The notes under the pieces: generated by a model
Databases searched by the model: none
Told to the model about the DNA's origin: nothing
What the model saw: the letters and a program-made list of their open reading frames with translations, nothing else
Position numbers and translations under genes: made by a program
Source of the DNA: Protea cynaroides
Lineage: Eukaryota > Streptophyta > Magnoliopsida > Proteales > Proteaceae
NCBI GenBank assembly: GCA_028583415.1
Contig: CM053265.1
Span: 30,745,343 to 30,809,342, forward strand
Length of the DNA: 64,000 nt
Direction: 5' to 3'
Shown: positions 25,304 to 36,574 of the stretch, piece after piece
How positions within the stretch are numbered: position 1 is the stretch's first letter
Layout: the number at the start of each line of letters is the position of its first letter

Positions 25304-25719
25304 TGTAAATGATGGGACTCTTACTAGACGATTGCTAGAATCACGAGTCCATACAATACACAAAACTGTTTCAAAATTTTTTTTTCCTTTTCCTCTAAAT
25401 TCGATATGAAAAGCTAGAATTTTTCGAATCGGGGTCAATGCAAACCTCCTGACGATCAATGGCTAAGAGACCGATCATATACGCAATTACCTTGAGAAAC
25501 AATACCATCACCGCCGAAGCTATGGGTCGTTATTCCTCTTGATAATTCGATAGCTAGTATCCCTTAACACCATATCATGGTCAGGATTGGACCGTCGATT
25601 GTACTGTTCCAACCTAACGGATCGGAGGTGCAAAGAAAGGCATAAAAACCAATGTAAACTATTTGCATTTTTTTTAAATCACTTTGAACTATTTAAAATA
25701 GGAAAAATAACGGCTTGCC

Positions 25720-25736
25720 TCCCCGGCAACGGCGCT
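25720..25736 (-). other. Athila primer-binding site (tRNA-Asp type)
   Basis: The minus strand reads AGCGCCGTTGCCGGGGA, seven bases inside the 5' LTR. It matches the Athila primer site GGCGCCGTTGCCGGGGA except at the first bases. Confidence 0.85.
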
Positions 25737-25743
25737 AAAAACT

Positions 25744-26932
25744 TGATGTGAATTAAATATGTATGTAACCGCAAGTGCACGGTATCGTGCAGTAACGGGT
25801 CGATCTCTGGGAGGAATCACTATTATCCTAACTCAAATAAGGCAAAGCATACCAAAAGGATATGATTGAATTAACACCCTAATCACTTTAAATTAAAATT
25901 AATCAAGCAATAAAAATAATAATAACCATTCATAACGGTACGAAAATTTATGAAACCACTAACCATAAAGTAACACAGATTTATTGCAAGAAAGAAACGA
26001 AATTAAAAGTAAAAGAATGTATGAAAAACTTATCTCGATAGAAGATTTCTCTGTCGTTGCTCGTCGTATTGTTGTCACTCAAAGGCGATGTGTAAATGAT
26101 TACAAAGGGAGCCTTCTTCCCTAAATTAAATTAGTAATGGGATACAACCTATATTTATCTACACTACTATAGGGTTCTAAATTTGAAATTAAAACTAAAA
26201 ATAAGTAAATAAATAAATAAAAATAAACTTAAGCAAGAAGAACACAACTTGAAAAGAAAAAAAAACTAAGAATCTCAAACTCTCTCATAAATTCTCAAAA
26301 CTAAGAAAAAACTCATAATAGAATTCTTGGATGATTTTCTATTGCTGAGCATCACATATATATACAAGAGAGTAAAGATCACAATCAATCTTTACAATTG
26401 AATTACAAGCGATTTTGTGGAGATAATTTTGGTAACCGAATTCCAATCTTGTAGGTTCATTATATATGGACGATTCTTGAGTAAAAAAAATCTTGCACCA
26501 ACTCATCATATCTTTAGCATCATTATCTCCTTTTGCAAACTTCCATAATCGATTGGAGCTTTCCATTCTTCCATGCCATGACAATCTTGTAAATTTGATT
26601 CCAAATAACTAAGAAATATTTTCTCAAGAGAATAGAATCTTTCACATGAGATTGGGCTATTCTTTGACTTGGTCTAAGGCTGATCTTATACACAAAATTC
26701 GTGGCTCTCCTCATAAAATTCATCTTATGCCCGGCTGCTGAGTTGACTGGGTGAGTTAACTGGACAGGATCACCAAAAATTTATAAAATGATATTTTTAA
26801 ACTCAAATTTCTCTATTCTTTCACCTACACCCAACAAAGATAAAATCAACATTAAATACCCGAGAAACATCATAAATAGAATAAGAGATGTATATTTTAT
26901 GCCCTAAATTCACACATAAAATATGTTCATCA
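25744..26932 (-). repeat. Athila 5' LTR
   Basis: 1189 bases, the direct repeat of 17789-18975. It contains the TATA box for element transcription at 26357-26364 and ends at the right CACCG target duplication. Confidence 0.92.
26357..26364 (-). promoter_or_regulatory. Probable TATA box of the Athila 5' LTR
   Basis: The minus strand reads TTGTATATATATGTGATG. It is conserved in both LTRs (18400-18407). Transcription would start about 30 bases further left, near GCTCAGCAATAG. Confidence 0.5.
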
Positions 26933-27559
26933 CACCGCTCTCTCTCTCTCCTCTTCTCTCGATCTTCTCCTTTTCTCTTTTTTTCCTTTTTTATTCTTCT
27001 TTCCACCGCTCTCTCTCTCTCTCTCTCTCTCTCCCCTCTTCTCTTGATCATCTCCTTTTTTTTTTCCTTTTTTTATTCTCCCTCTCCACCGATCTCTCTC
27101 TCTCTCTCTCCTCTTCTCGATCTTCTTCCCTTTCTTTCTGTTTTTTTTCCTTTTTTTATACTTCTAGATCTTGCCGATTCTTCTTTCCTTCTTCCTTTTT
27201 TTTGATTTTTTTCCTTCTTCAACTTCTTTACTTTTCTTCTCTACCTGTCCACAAAATGGGGTTTTATGCTACCTCACACCACCTTGTATCCCACGGGTAG
27301 CATGCATGATAATATATCATACAATATAATGCAATATATAGTATACGTTATGTAGTATATAATATAGTATATATATGAATATAATACGTTATCATATAAT
27401 ACATATGTAATAACACTTATTGCACACAAATACATGGGTTGACCCAAATTGCCTCGACCTAGTCTAGCTGGATCGGGTTGGCATGGGTTGTACAGGTTTG
27501 GCCAAGCTTGGGTTGAGATGAGTTGACTGGATTGACTGGGTTTCTTTCTCTGTCATTTC

Positions 27560-28260
27560 ATGGGCTATTTCCGTTGCCATTCCGCATGAAAATTTTTGAT
27601 TACTTCTATTCCAAATTTTCTACGTTCACTTTTTAAAACATTAAAAATGAGGAATATTGGAACTTGAATCACCTCATTTGGAAATAAAATGGTCAACTTA
27701 TGAATTTCTGAAGTATAAGCAAATCAATTACCGATAATTTGGCTGACCATTCTACATGGGATCTTTCGGAGACTTCTACCGAAAATCCTTTACGTCCACT
27801 TTGTAGAGTACTAAAAATGGAACATAATGAAACTGAAATTACCTAATTTGGATATGGGGTGATCAAAATATGAATTTTCGATGATTAAATGACCATTTTC
27901 ATATGTAATTTTGCATGGGACCTTTCAGAGTTTCTACCCGAGATTTTCCACATCCACTTTATAGGACATTACAAATGAAGAATAATGGCTTTGGAATCAT
28001 CTGAATCCGACATAGAATGGAAAAGATATGAAGCTTTGAAGTTCTAACGATAACTTTGCATGAAAGCTTGCATGGGGCCCACTGATGACTTCTACCGAAA
28101 ATCCTTTACGTCCACATTGAAGAGGACTAAATATAAGGAATAATGGTACTTAAACCATATGATTCATATGTCAGATGATCAAGATATGATGATTTGAAAT
28201 TCAAACAATCCAACTTACGATAATTTGCATGGGATTATTTATGATAATTTCAGAAACCTC
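27560..28260. repeat. 155-170-base degenerate tandem repeats in LTR of element C
   Basis: A block containing GACTTCTACCGAAAAT, TTTACGTCCACTTTGTAG, TAAAAATG.GGAATAATGG and GAT(A)TGAA recurs about four to five times, with the TACGTCCAC-type core near 27621, 27791, 27951 and 28107. Matching blocks are at 37020-37720 and, in element A's LTR, 53820-54370. It is non-coding. Confidence 0.75.
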
Positions 28261-28521
28261 CTTTGTACGTATCATCTGACTAAAATGATCATATCTTCTT
28301 CATTTGATATCAGAATTGAGCAATTCTGGTCTCATTTTGAAGATAATTCCTTGACCTATGCAACCATGCTGATTATAGCCTGTGACCTTGTTGTGGGACC
28401 CACCAAAAAACTATCTCAAGGTCGTAGTAAAAACCAAATTTTTTACTCATCTCTCTTCCTTTGTTGTCCACACACCAATAGGACTTTATTCAACAAGAAA
28501 TGAAAAAATGGGGTGCTTACA

Positions 28522-31500
28522 GATGCCCTTCTTTAGCTGAGATTGTTACCAATTGAAGGCTAAAGATAAAAGAACCACATTTTTGCATTATTCTGTACTT
28601 GATCTGGATTCTAACATTGTACAACAAACAACTATATGACTTTGGCTCATGACCGCTCATGATGTAACTGTAACTGTCAAGCTTCTTGAGCAGCGACCTC
28701 ATCAGGTCTGTGACTTTATCTCAAGACCGCTCATGATGTAACTATAACTGTCAAGCTTCTTGAGTAGCGACCTCATCAGGTCTGTGACTTTATCTCAAGA
28801 CCGCTCATGATGTAACTGTAATTGTCAAGCTTCTTGAGTAGCGACCTCATCAGGTCTATGACTTTAGCTCAAGACCACTCATGATGTAACTGTAACTATC
28901 AAGCTTCTTGATTTGCGACCTCATCAGGTCTGTGACTTTAGCTCAAGACTGCTCATGATGTAACTGTAATTGTGCCTTGTGCTCTGGATTTATATTCTCT
29001 GGATATATAGCCTTTGGATGTGTAGCCTTTGGATGTATAGACTCTGGATGTGTAGCCTCTGGATGTACCTCTGGACCAAATTTGGGATGTCTCAAATTAC
29101 CTTTGTATCCTTTGGGACTTTCGTCCCTCCAGAATCAGGTTCCACGTAGTTCGGGCCTTTGCTAATCTGAAGATAGGATCTAGGGACACTTCAACCTAAA
29201 CTCCTATCATTATGTACTGTGGCTTGCTATAGCGGTCGGATATGGACATTTCCCCTCCTTCCCTTCCAATGTGTGTTGTACTCTTTTCTTGTCTTTCCTT
29301 TTTCTTTGTGCTTTCCTCTTTTGTGCTCTCTTCTTTGCATTTTCTCTTTCTTTCCTTGATCTTTCATTCTTTCTTTTCTTTGCTCTTTTTTTTTTTTTCA
29401 TGTTCTTATTCAATTCCTTTCTTCGTCTTTCTTCATTTCCAAAACAGGTTGAACTTTCCATAAATATTGAGGTGGCCACCATGGGGCTCAGAACCTGCAC
29501 TTTGTTTACTAACATTACTTGGAATCTAAGAGGAACTAGAGATAATGATTTGATAAACTTTCCTTGACTAGACTTAATCTAGACTGAGAGAAACATGTTT
29601 CTTTTCTTTAAAAGGCAATCTTGATATGTTCTGCATTCTTGCCAAATTTATATGGGTTTCACTTTGATCAAAGGGCAATCAGGTCTTTTAATGAGGGGCA
29701 AATGATGACAATGACTCAAATTTGTATAAGTCATCTTTCTCTTACATTCAAATAAACTTAGCTAGAGTTTCAAACAGGGGCTCAACTAAACTCATGATGT
29801 TTGGATAAATTGGAGATTTTGCCCCAGTGTCTAAGTTCAAGTCTGCACACATTGATAGGCAGGTGACTTTTGAGTCATCAATAGAAATAACCTTAAGGAG
29901 ATGCAACCCTACACTAATCTTTAGAAAAAACGTCAAAGAATGCTTTCTCCTCTCGGTATCATTCAGATAGAAAACAAATTTCAACAAGCTATGCTCAGAT
30001 GCTGAATCAGTTATAACCACGTTTGGGCCCAAATCATTTAAGTCTCTATACAAGTATGACGACGAAGGTCCAGATGGACAGATAAGAAACTGTCCAATGG
30101 GTCTGCCATTGGGAGAGTGTTTGGTTGTTTATGTAGAATGGTTTGATCTCCACTAGGCGATGCCATTTTATTGGCTAACAACAAAAGAATATGGAATTCT
30201 TGGACGCCGTTGAAATGATGAACGACAAATAGATATTCTAATTAAATTTATTGAACAATATTTATGAATAAGAAGATGACATGTTCACAAGAAAACATTT
30301 GAAGTAAGGACATGTAATGTAGACTCTGTGGAAGACCATCAGATTGATGGATAGTAGAGAGAGTCTTTAGCCAAAAAGAAATCCTCTGATGACAACAAAG
30401 TGATGAGACCACCCCCTGTATGGGCGGGATGTAGTGACCCATATCAAAATCCAGCTCAACACACAACATGAATCACAACAAACAATCATGTTCTAAGAAA
30501 TGGTGTCTATATGTCATTGTACGAGAACCAATTGTCTTATTGCTCTATAACTGAACTCGTCCATCAGCAGGGCTCCAAAGGAGTTGCCCCATGTATATGC
30601 CTTGTAATCGAACTCACTCATCATTAGTGTTTCAAAGTAGTTGCTCCATGTCTATGCACAATAGTTGAACTTGTCCACCATCATTGTCCCAATGTAGTAT
30701 GCTAACCAACCTGATTATTTTGTATAGCTCTTTCTTTTTTTTATTTCTCTTTCTTTTTTTTTTTTCTTTTTTTTTGAGCTCATCTTTGACTTTGAGGTTG
30801 GTCTGTAGCATGTTTAATTTTTGTAGACTCCATGCACTTGTAGAAGACTTGATCACTTGGATTGATGTAAATTTGATAATGCCTTGTGTGTAGACCCATT
30901 CTTGTAAAACTAAATGAACCACTTGTATGAGTCTGTAAATGTTCTCTACTTTCAAGAAATACTTCAAAAAAAATTCTTTCTATAAATCGATCAAATGGGA
31001 TGACATTTTGATGTACCAACTTGTATCTTTGAGAATGCTTGCATGACTTCAACTTAATCATCTATAACTTTCACGTGTGTGTTAAGCTTTCATTTCTCTA
31101 AAGGCCGATGGAGTAGAAGTTCAGGTTGCTGCTCATCATCTCAATCGTCATCAGAATCAGAATTAGCAATGGACATGGAAGAGGAAGAAATATCAAACTG
31201 GGAAGGAATTGATTGGAAGTAGTAAAGCACTGTTGTTGTCTCAAGTGAGATGATTATTGTTCATTTTTTCAGAGGATTTGGACTGGACCGTCTACAGACA
31301 TATTGAGCTTAAGCCCAAACATAGATGACCTATCAAATACCAGTGGTAGCCAGTTTAGACAAGTAATTCATCGAGTTACCCTAATTGGATATGACATCAT
31401 TGACGCCAAATTATGATTGGTTGTAGGACCAAATTTCCATTCAGACTTTCGCTAGTATGTCTCATTACGCTTATCTATCGACATGTGTTTGACCCTTTCC

Positions 31501-33416
31501 ATCTTGAGCTAAACCCCTCTTGAGTCTATTACCACTTTGATTTATGCCCCAGTTCGGGTTTGACATTCACTTGGTCTATGCCTCAGTTTGGTTTGATGTA
31601 TCCCAATCTTATGCCTCAGTTTGGATGTCATGAAACTCTGACCTATACCCCAGTTGGTCCATCGCCTTTTTGGTTTGCCCCACTTTAAATCCATTAACAT
31701 TTTAACTATGCCCCAGTTTAGGGTGCACTGATATTTTTGTTGTGCCCCAATTTAGGGTACACTGATATTTTGGTTGTTCCCCAGTTTAGGCTGTACATGA
31801 AGTTCATTTTCAGGCTACCTTAATTTTGGGATGCAATTCACCACATGGTCTTCCTTTTCATCCTGGATTTTGGGAGGTGGGTGGGACATTCTTAAAGGTT
31901 CAAGAGCTATTCCTTTGAGTCATGGTCACCTTGGGTGATGAAAGTAATTTAGGAGTCAGAAAAAACCAACTCCTTCAGTCAAAGTGGCTCAATTGCCAAG
32001 GGTGAACGAAATGCTTTCCAATCTTAGTTTTTCTATTTAAAATTGGCAATTATGCTAACATGGGAAAGAAACATGTAATCTCTCAGAATCTATGATTCAA
32101 CATTCTAACCTCTTGGATTCCTCAACTTTGATCTTGGAATTTTAATTTCGCTCTGAAATATTTGGGCTCTCAATATATTGTCTTCTAGCCATTCCAACAC
32201 TTTGAGGTACAAAAGTCCTCATTGTGAACATGAACCAGAACATGAACCGGTGATGATGAGAACTTTCTATGAGTGGATGTTTACTCACTGAGGTGTTCTC
32301 TTAAGTCTAGACAATCCTATCCTCCTTAGTTCAACCTTTCTTTTTTTTATTCTTTTTTTTTTGTTTTTTTTTCTTTCTATATAAACAATGAATGAAGGTT
32401 AAGACTCAGAAGTGACTGGACAAGAGAAGAATGAATACACATACACATACAAGCTAACTCAACCAAACAAAGTTAGCTCCTTTATGAAAACCAACCATTA
32501 GACATCATCTGTAATAATTTATTTGTATTTGAATAACCCATGATTGGTCTTGGGGCCTCAAGATTCTGAATGGATCATTGTAGCACCAAAGTTGGACCAT
32601 GTGGTTCCTAAAATTCCAAGAAATTGAAATGGATATGCTTATTTCTAGTTTTCATGAAGGATGACAAAAGCGGTTCATGATTGAACAAACGGTAAATTTT
32701 GACTGATCACAAAATCTATGTCGTAACAGGGATTTTCTGATCGTTTTTTGAGATTGATGTATCAATATTGAACGGTCAATACAATGAGCTTTGTACGATG
32801 GAGGGCATGTACAGACCACCCACACTAATGTGTATGCAGATATACATAACCCTCACACTCCCAACGAGTGAGAGAAAAGAATACTCAAGTGTGGATCCAA
32901 ACATGTTGACAAGTCAAGGACAAAAACAGGTAGAACTTCGACGTCTCGAATGTAAATATTATGATCGAGTAGACTTTACCATGTTGGTTCAAATATGGAC
33001 CAAAATAACATACATGTGGCTCAAACTGGGTTAGGATAGAAAATGCCACCTTGATGGGGACGGGGTAACCTATCACCGAATGCACGATGAATAATGGGCC
33101 CCCAATCTCTTTATATACTATGTTACAAGAATCAAGCGACGTGGAGTAGCATAACGCATTCCCGAACGGACCCAAGAAACGCTCGTCAGAGGCTGCTCGC
33201 TGGTCATGATCTTGCAAAGTACAGGCCAAGGTTGTGTGTTTTGCCTAGCGGGCTGCCCCACATGCATGGGACCTGGTTCAACTACTCGCACGAAAGTGTG
33301 ACTGAGCCCATACCCCCCAAAGCAATATGTACAAACAATAAATATAATACCCTAGATCTAGCATCCAATGTCAAGCGATCAATATAAGGAAAGTATCCTA
33401 GGTGTCTTAATATTAT
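28522..33416 (-). other. Internal region of element C, no gag-pol
   Basis: 4.9 kb between the 3' LTR and the primer site. Just inside the 3' LTR the minus strand reads AAAGAAGGGCATC, a probable polypurine tract. Contents from left to right: a 74-base tandem array (28637-28985), a hairpin module (29091-29153), CT-rich tracts (29242-29450, 30730-30780), repeated TATGCCCCAGTTT-type lines (31540-31800), a T-rich run near 32340, and a leader homologous to element A's (32400-33416). No frame on either strand shows a retroelement domain; the longest frames (about 100 codons) have no recognised similarity. Confidence 0.7.
28637..28985. repeat. 74-base tandem repeat in element C internal region
   Basis: GATGTAACTGTAA recurs at 28661, 28735, 28809, 28883 and 28957, a perfect 74-base period. 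Each unit includes GTCAAGCTTCTTGAG, with an internal palindrome TCAAG.TTCTTGA, and GCGACCTCATCAGGTC, in which GACCT and AGGTC can pair. So each unit has two short inverted repeats. It lies just inside the polypurine tract. Confidence 0.9.
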
Positions 33417-33434
33417 TCCCCAGTGGAGTCGCCA
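33417..33434 (-). other. Primer-binding site of element C (tRNA-Arg type)
   Basis: The minus strand reads TGGCGACTCCACTGGGGA, one base inside the right LTR. It differs from element A's site by C/T changes. Confidence 0.85.
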
Positions 33435-33435
33435 C

Positions 33436-36400
33436 TATGAGGACAATGAGAAATGGTTGATCCTCCTCGGGATGAATGTGGTATCCGTATCGATGAAGAT
33501 CAATTATTTTGTTAGAGTCGCCACCTAGATTAAGGTCTTGGACCTCGAAAAATGTAGCCTCACCTAAGGTAAGACTTCTATTGACTCGTGACCCAATGTA
33601 TCAGTTCTTTGGTTTGCAAGAGATCGAGTAAGTATTCAGGGTACGATTATGGGAAGGTGCTAAGCACCCAAACCGCCCGATCAATATCGGCCTCCTAAAC
33701 ATTCCATAGACTCTAATTTTGACTATGCTTAGTCAACTGGATGACTAGGGTTCAATGGGGGATGTCCTAAACCAAGTTGCTAAGTTATTCAAACCTAGGG
33801 TTTAGCCAATCATGTTTTAAAGCAAATAAAAAAGAAAATGTAATATACAATATTATACAATGAACCGGACCAAAGATCGTTCGGTCTTGGACTGAATCTG
33901 AAATGTGTAAGACATCTCAAACTGCCTACGTATTCCAGTCCTGGAAATCAAGTCCAAAAACATAGTTCGAAAAGGGTTGTGTGATTAAAGATTATGGAAG
34001 TAATTTATGCATGTGCTTCAATTAGATTCTTTGTTCAAGTTGAAGTTTATGCAGGATGTATGGTTGATGGGTGACTTTGTACCGTATTTGGGACTCCCAA
34101 ATTGCCAACGTATTCTAGGGTGTGCCCTAGAAATCAGGTACGATGTAGTTCCAAAATATTTATGAGAGTCAGATTTGGAATGTGTACCAAATTCCTTCCA
34201 TTTTTGTCGATAAGATCTAGGGATGTGACCTAAATTCCTACCATTTTTATTTGGGATGTGTACTGAATTCTTTCTATTTTTGTTAATAGGATATAGGGAT
34301 GAGACCTAAATTCCTATCATTTTTATTTGGGATGTGTACCAAATTCTTTTTATTTTTGTTAATAGGATCTAGGGATAAGACCTAAATTCTTACCATTTTT
34401 ATTTGGGATGTGTACCAAATTCATTCTATTTTTGTCAATAGGATCTAGGGATGAGATCTAAATTCCTACCCTTTTTATTGTTTCCATTTTTAGGTTTCCA
34501 GGGTTTCCTACCCCTTTTCATTGTGATTTTTATTTTTTAGGGTTTCATACCCTTATTATTCTCTTTATTCTAGGGTTTATCTTGCTCTAATTTTTCTTTC
34601 CATTTTTAGGGTTTCATTTTCCCTAATTATTGTTTTCTTTCCATTTTTAGGATTTCTTACCCTAATTGCTATTTTCTTTCCATTTTCAGGGTTTTCTACC
34701 CTAATTGCTATCTTCTTTCCATTTTTAGGGTTTTCTACCCTAATTGCTATTTTCTTTCTATTTTTAGGGTTTTCTACCCTAATTGCTAATTTTTCAACTT
34801 ATCTCTTTTCAAGACAAATATGGCAAATGAAAACATTCCAACTATAGCAGTGGTAGTAATCCAATGATAGCAGTATGCATCCAAAAATGGTAGTGAGCAT
34901 CTAAACATGACAATGAGCATCTAAACATGGCAGTGAGCATCTAAACATGGCAATGAGCATCTAAACATGGCAGTGAGCATCTAAATATGGCAATGAGCAT
35001 CCAAAAACTCATGATGAAAAATCCAATGGTATAAATCACTATTGATGGTAATCTAACCGTTCAGATTGCTTTAAGACACTCATGATCAAGATCTAATGGT
35101 TCATATTTCCTTAAAACACTCATGATCAAGATCTAATGGTCCAGATTGCTTAAAATCACATCTTTATGTCATACAATGCTTCAGAATTAGAACCAACATC
35201 CAATGGTCCATATTTGATCATCATATGATCCAAATAAAATATTATCATCCAATGGATCAGATTTATCAATCAATGGCTCAAGATTAAAGTCCATAATTTA
35301 ATCATATGAGAATTCCATATCAATGATCCATATTCAACTCATTAAAATTTTAAATCAATGGTCCTTATTCAATTCATTAAAATTCTATGATCAATAGCCA
35401 TATTTCATTCACATAAAAATTCCACCATGGTCGGAACAATTTTATCACCTTAAATTCAAAGCACATGGTTGGGGTTTATTGCATGGGAATGACCAACAGG
35501 TGTTTGGAGGGAATTTAATCAAGAGGTACCAAAGAAGAATGCTACGACAAGGTGTAGCTGTTTCAGGTATCAGATCTGGGATGGCTGCATCTTGGATGAG
35601 ATTGGTGTAAGGTGGCGATTTAGAGTTGGTTGATGGAGTGAATGGAGAGTGAGATTGGGTTGTGTTGTGCAAGTGTAGAGGAAATACGTGGACTGCATGG
35701 AATTCAACGGGTGATGTTGTCGATGGTGTTACAGGTGGCAAGGTGTAGAAGTGGCGGCTGGACAAGGATCAATGGAAGCTTAGCTAGGCAGACAAGTGTT
35801 AATCAGGTGTATGGGTTTAGAGATGATGGTATTCGGTGAGTTGGTAATGGTGTGCGGATAGATGGCTCAATCATGATAAATGAGAATAAAAATAAATCAG
35901 GGAGAGAAGAGCTTACCTGAATCTTCTTCTCCCTCGCTCTCTTTTGCTCTTTCTCGATCCCTCGGGCCATCCCTCTTCTTCTTCTCCTCTTCTTCTCGAT
36001 CTGCCACCTATCCCTCTTCTCAATCTTCTCGGTCCGATTTTTCTGTTTTCTTTATTATTTTTCTTCCTTTTCTTCTCCTCTCTCCAGCTCCTGCTTCTTT
36101 TTTTATTTTTTCCTCTCTCCACTTGTCTTCCCCCTCTCTCTCTCGGTCTTTTTTTTTTTCTTTTCTTTTTTTTCTCCCCATCTCCTATTGGTTCTCCCCC
36201 TCTTATTGGTTCTCCCTTTTTTTCTTTTTTTTTCTTTTTATATCTTCTCCACTGCTCCCCTCTCTCTCCTCTTCTCGATTCTTACTTCTTTTTCTGTTTT
36301 TTTTTTCTTTTTATATCTTCTCCACCTCTCTCTCTCTCTCTCTTTCTCCTCTTCTCCCGATCGTCTCCTTTTTTATTCTTCATTACCTCTCTCTCTATCT

Positions 36401-36532
36401 TTCTCCTCTTCTCCCGATCTTCTCCTTTTTTTATTTTTTTCCTTTTTTATTCTTCTTTCCACCGCTCTCTCTCTCTCTTCTTATCTCGATCTTCTCCTTA
36501 TCTGTTTGCCTTTTTTATTCATCTTTCCACCG

Positions 36533-36574
<42 letters not shown>

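Larger units (their letters stand above)
17789..26932 (-). mobile_element. Athila-lineage Ty3/gypsy retrotransposon, complete structure, broken coding
   Basis: LTRs at 17789-18975 and 25744-26932 start TGATGTGAATT and end GTTCATCA. The target duplication CACCG is at 17784-17788 and 26933-26937. The primer site at 25720-25736 is of tRNA-Asp type. On the minus strand come gag, protease, reverse transcriptase, RNase H and integrase. Almost the whole polyprotein is in one frame, from about 25303 to 20450, broken by in-frame stops rather than indels. About 1.1 kb separates integrase from the 3' LTR, and no envelope-like frame, sometimes found in Athila, is seen there. LTRs differ at a few percent of positions by eye. 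Confidence 0.93.
14736..28521 (-). repeat. Left (3') LTR of element C, interrupted by Athila
   Basis: LTR pieces 14736-17788 and 26938-28521, about 4.6 kb in total, match 33436-37998 throughout. In plus order it contains two hairpin modules (15218, 15396), a 76-base tandem array (15466-15770), TTTAGGG-type units (15780-16080), a 20-base array (16160-16315), degenerate AATGG repeats (16320-16760), a CT-rich block split by the Athila insertion, an ATATA-rich block (27300-27415), GGGTTGACTGG repeats (27430-27545) and 155-170-base degenerate repeats (27560-28260). No gene is supported; long frames over the CT-rich block are compositional. Confidence 0.87.

Noticed and set aside
28637..28985. CRISPR-like array
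   Set aside because: The 74-base units are contiguous tandem repeats without unique spacers, in plant retroelement DNA.
29210..29515. Lys/Arg-rich minus-strand frame
   Set aside because: Reverse complement of a CT-rich tract.
35445..35765. Minus-strand frame of about 100 codons present in both C LTRs (also 16788-17072)
   Set aside because: Tempting because it is shared, but the sharing follows from LTR duplication. The sequence is Pro/Thr/Ser-rich without a domain, and I see no coding constraint.
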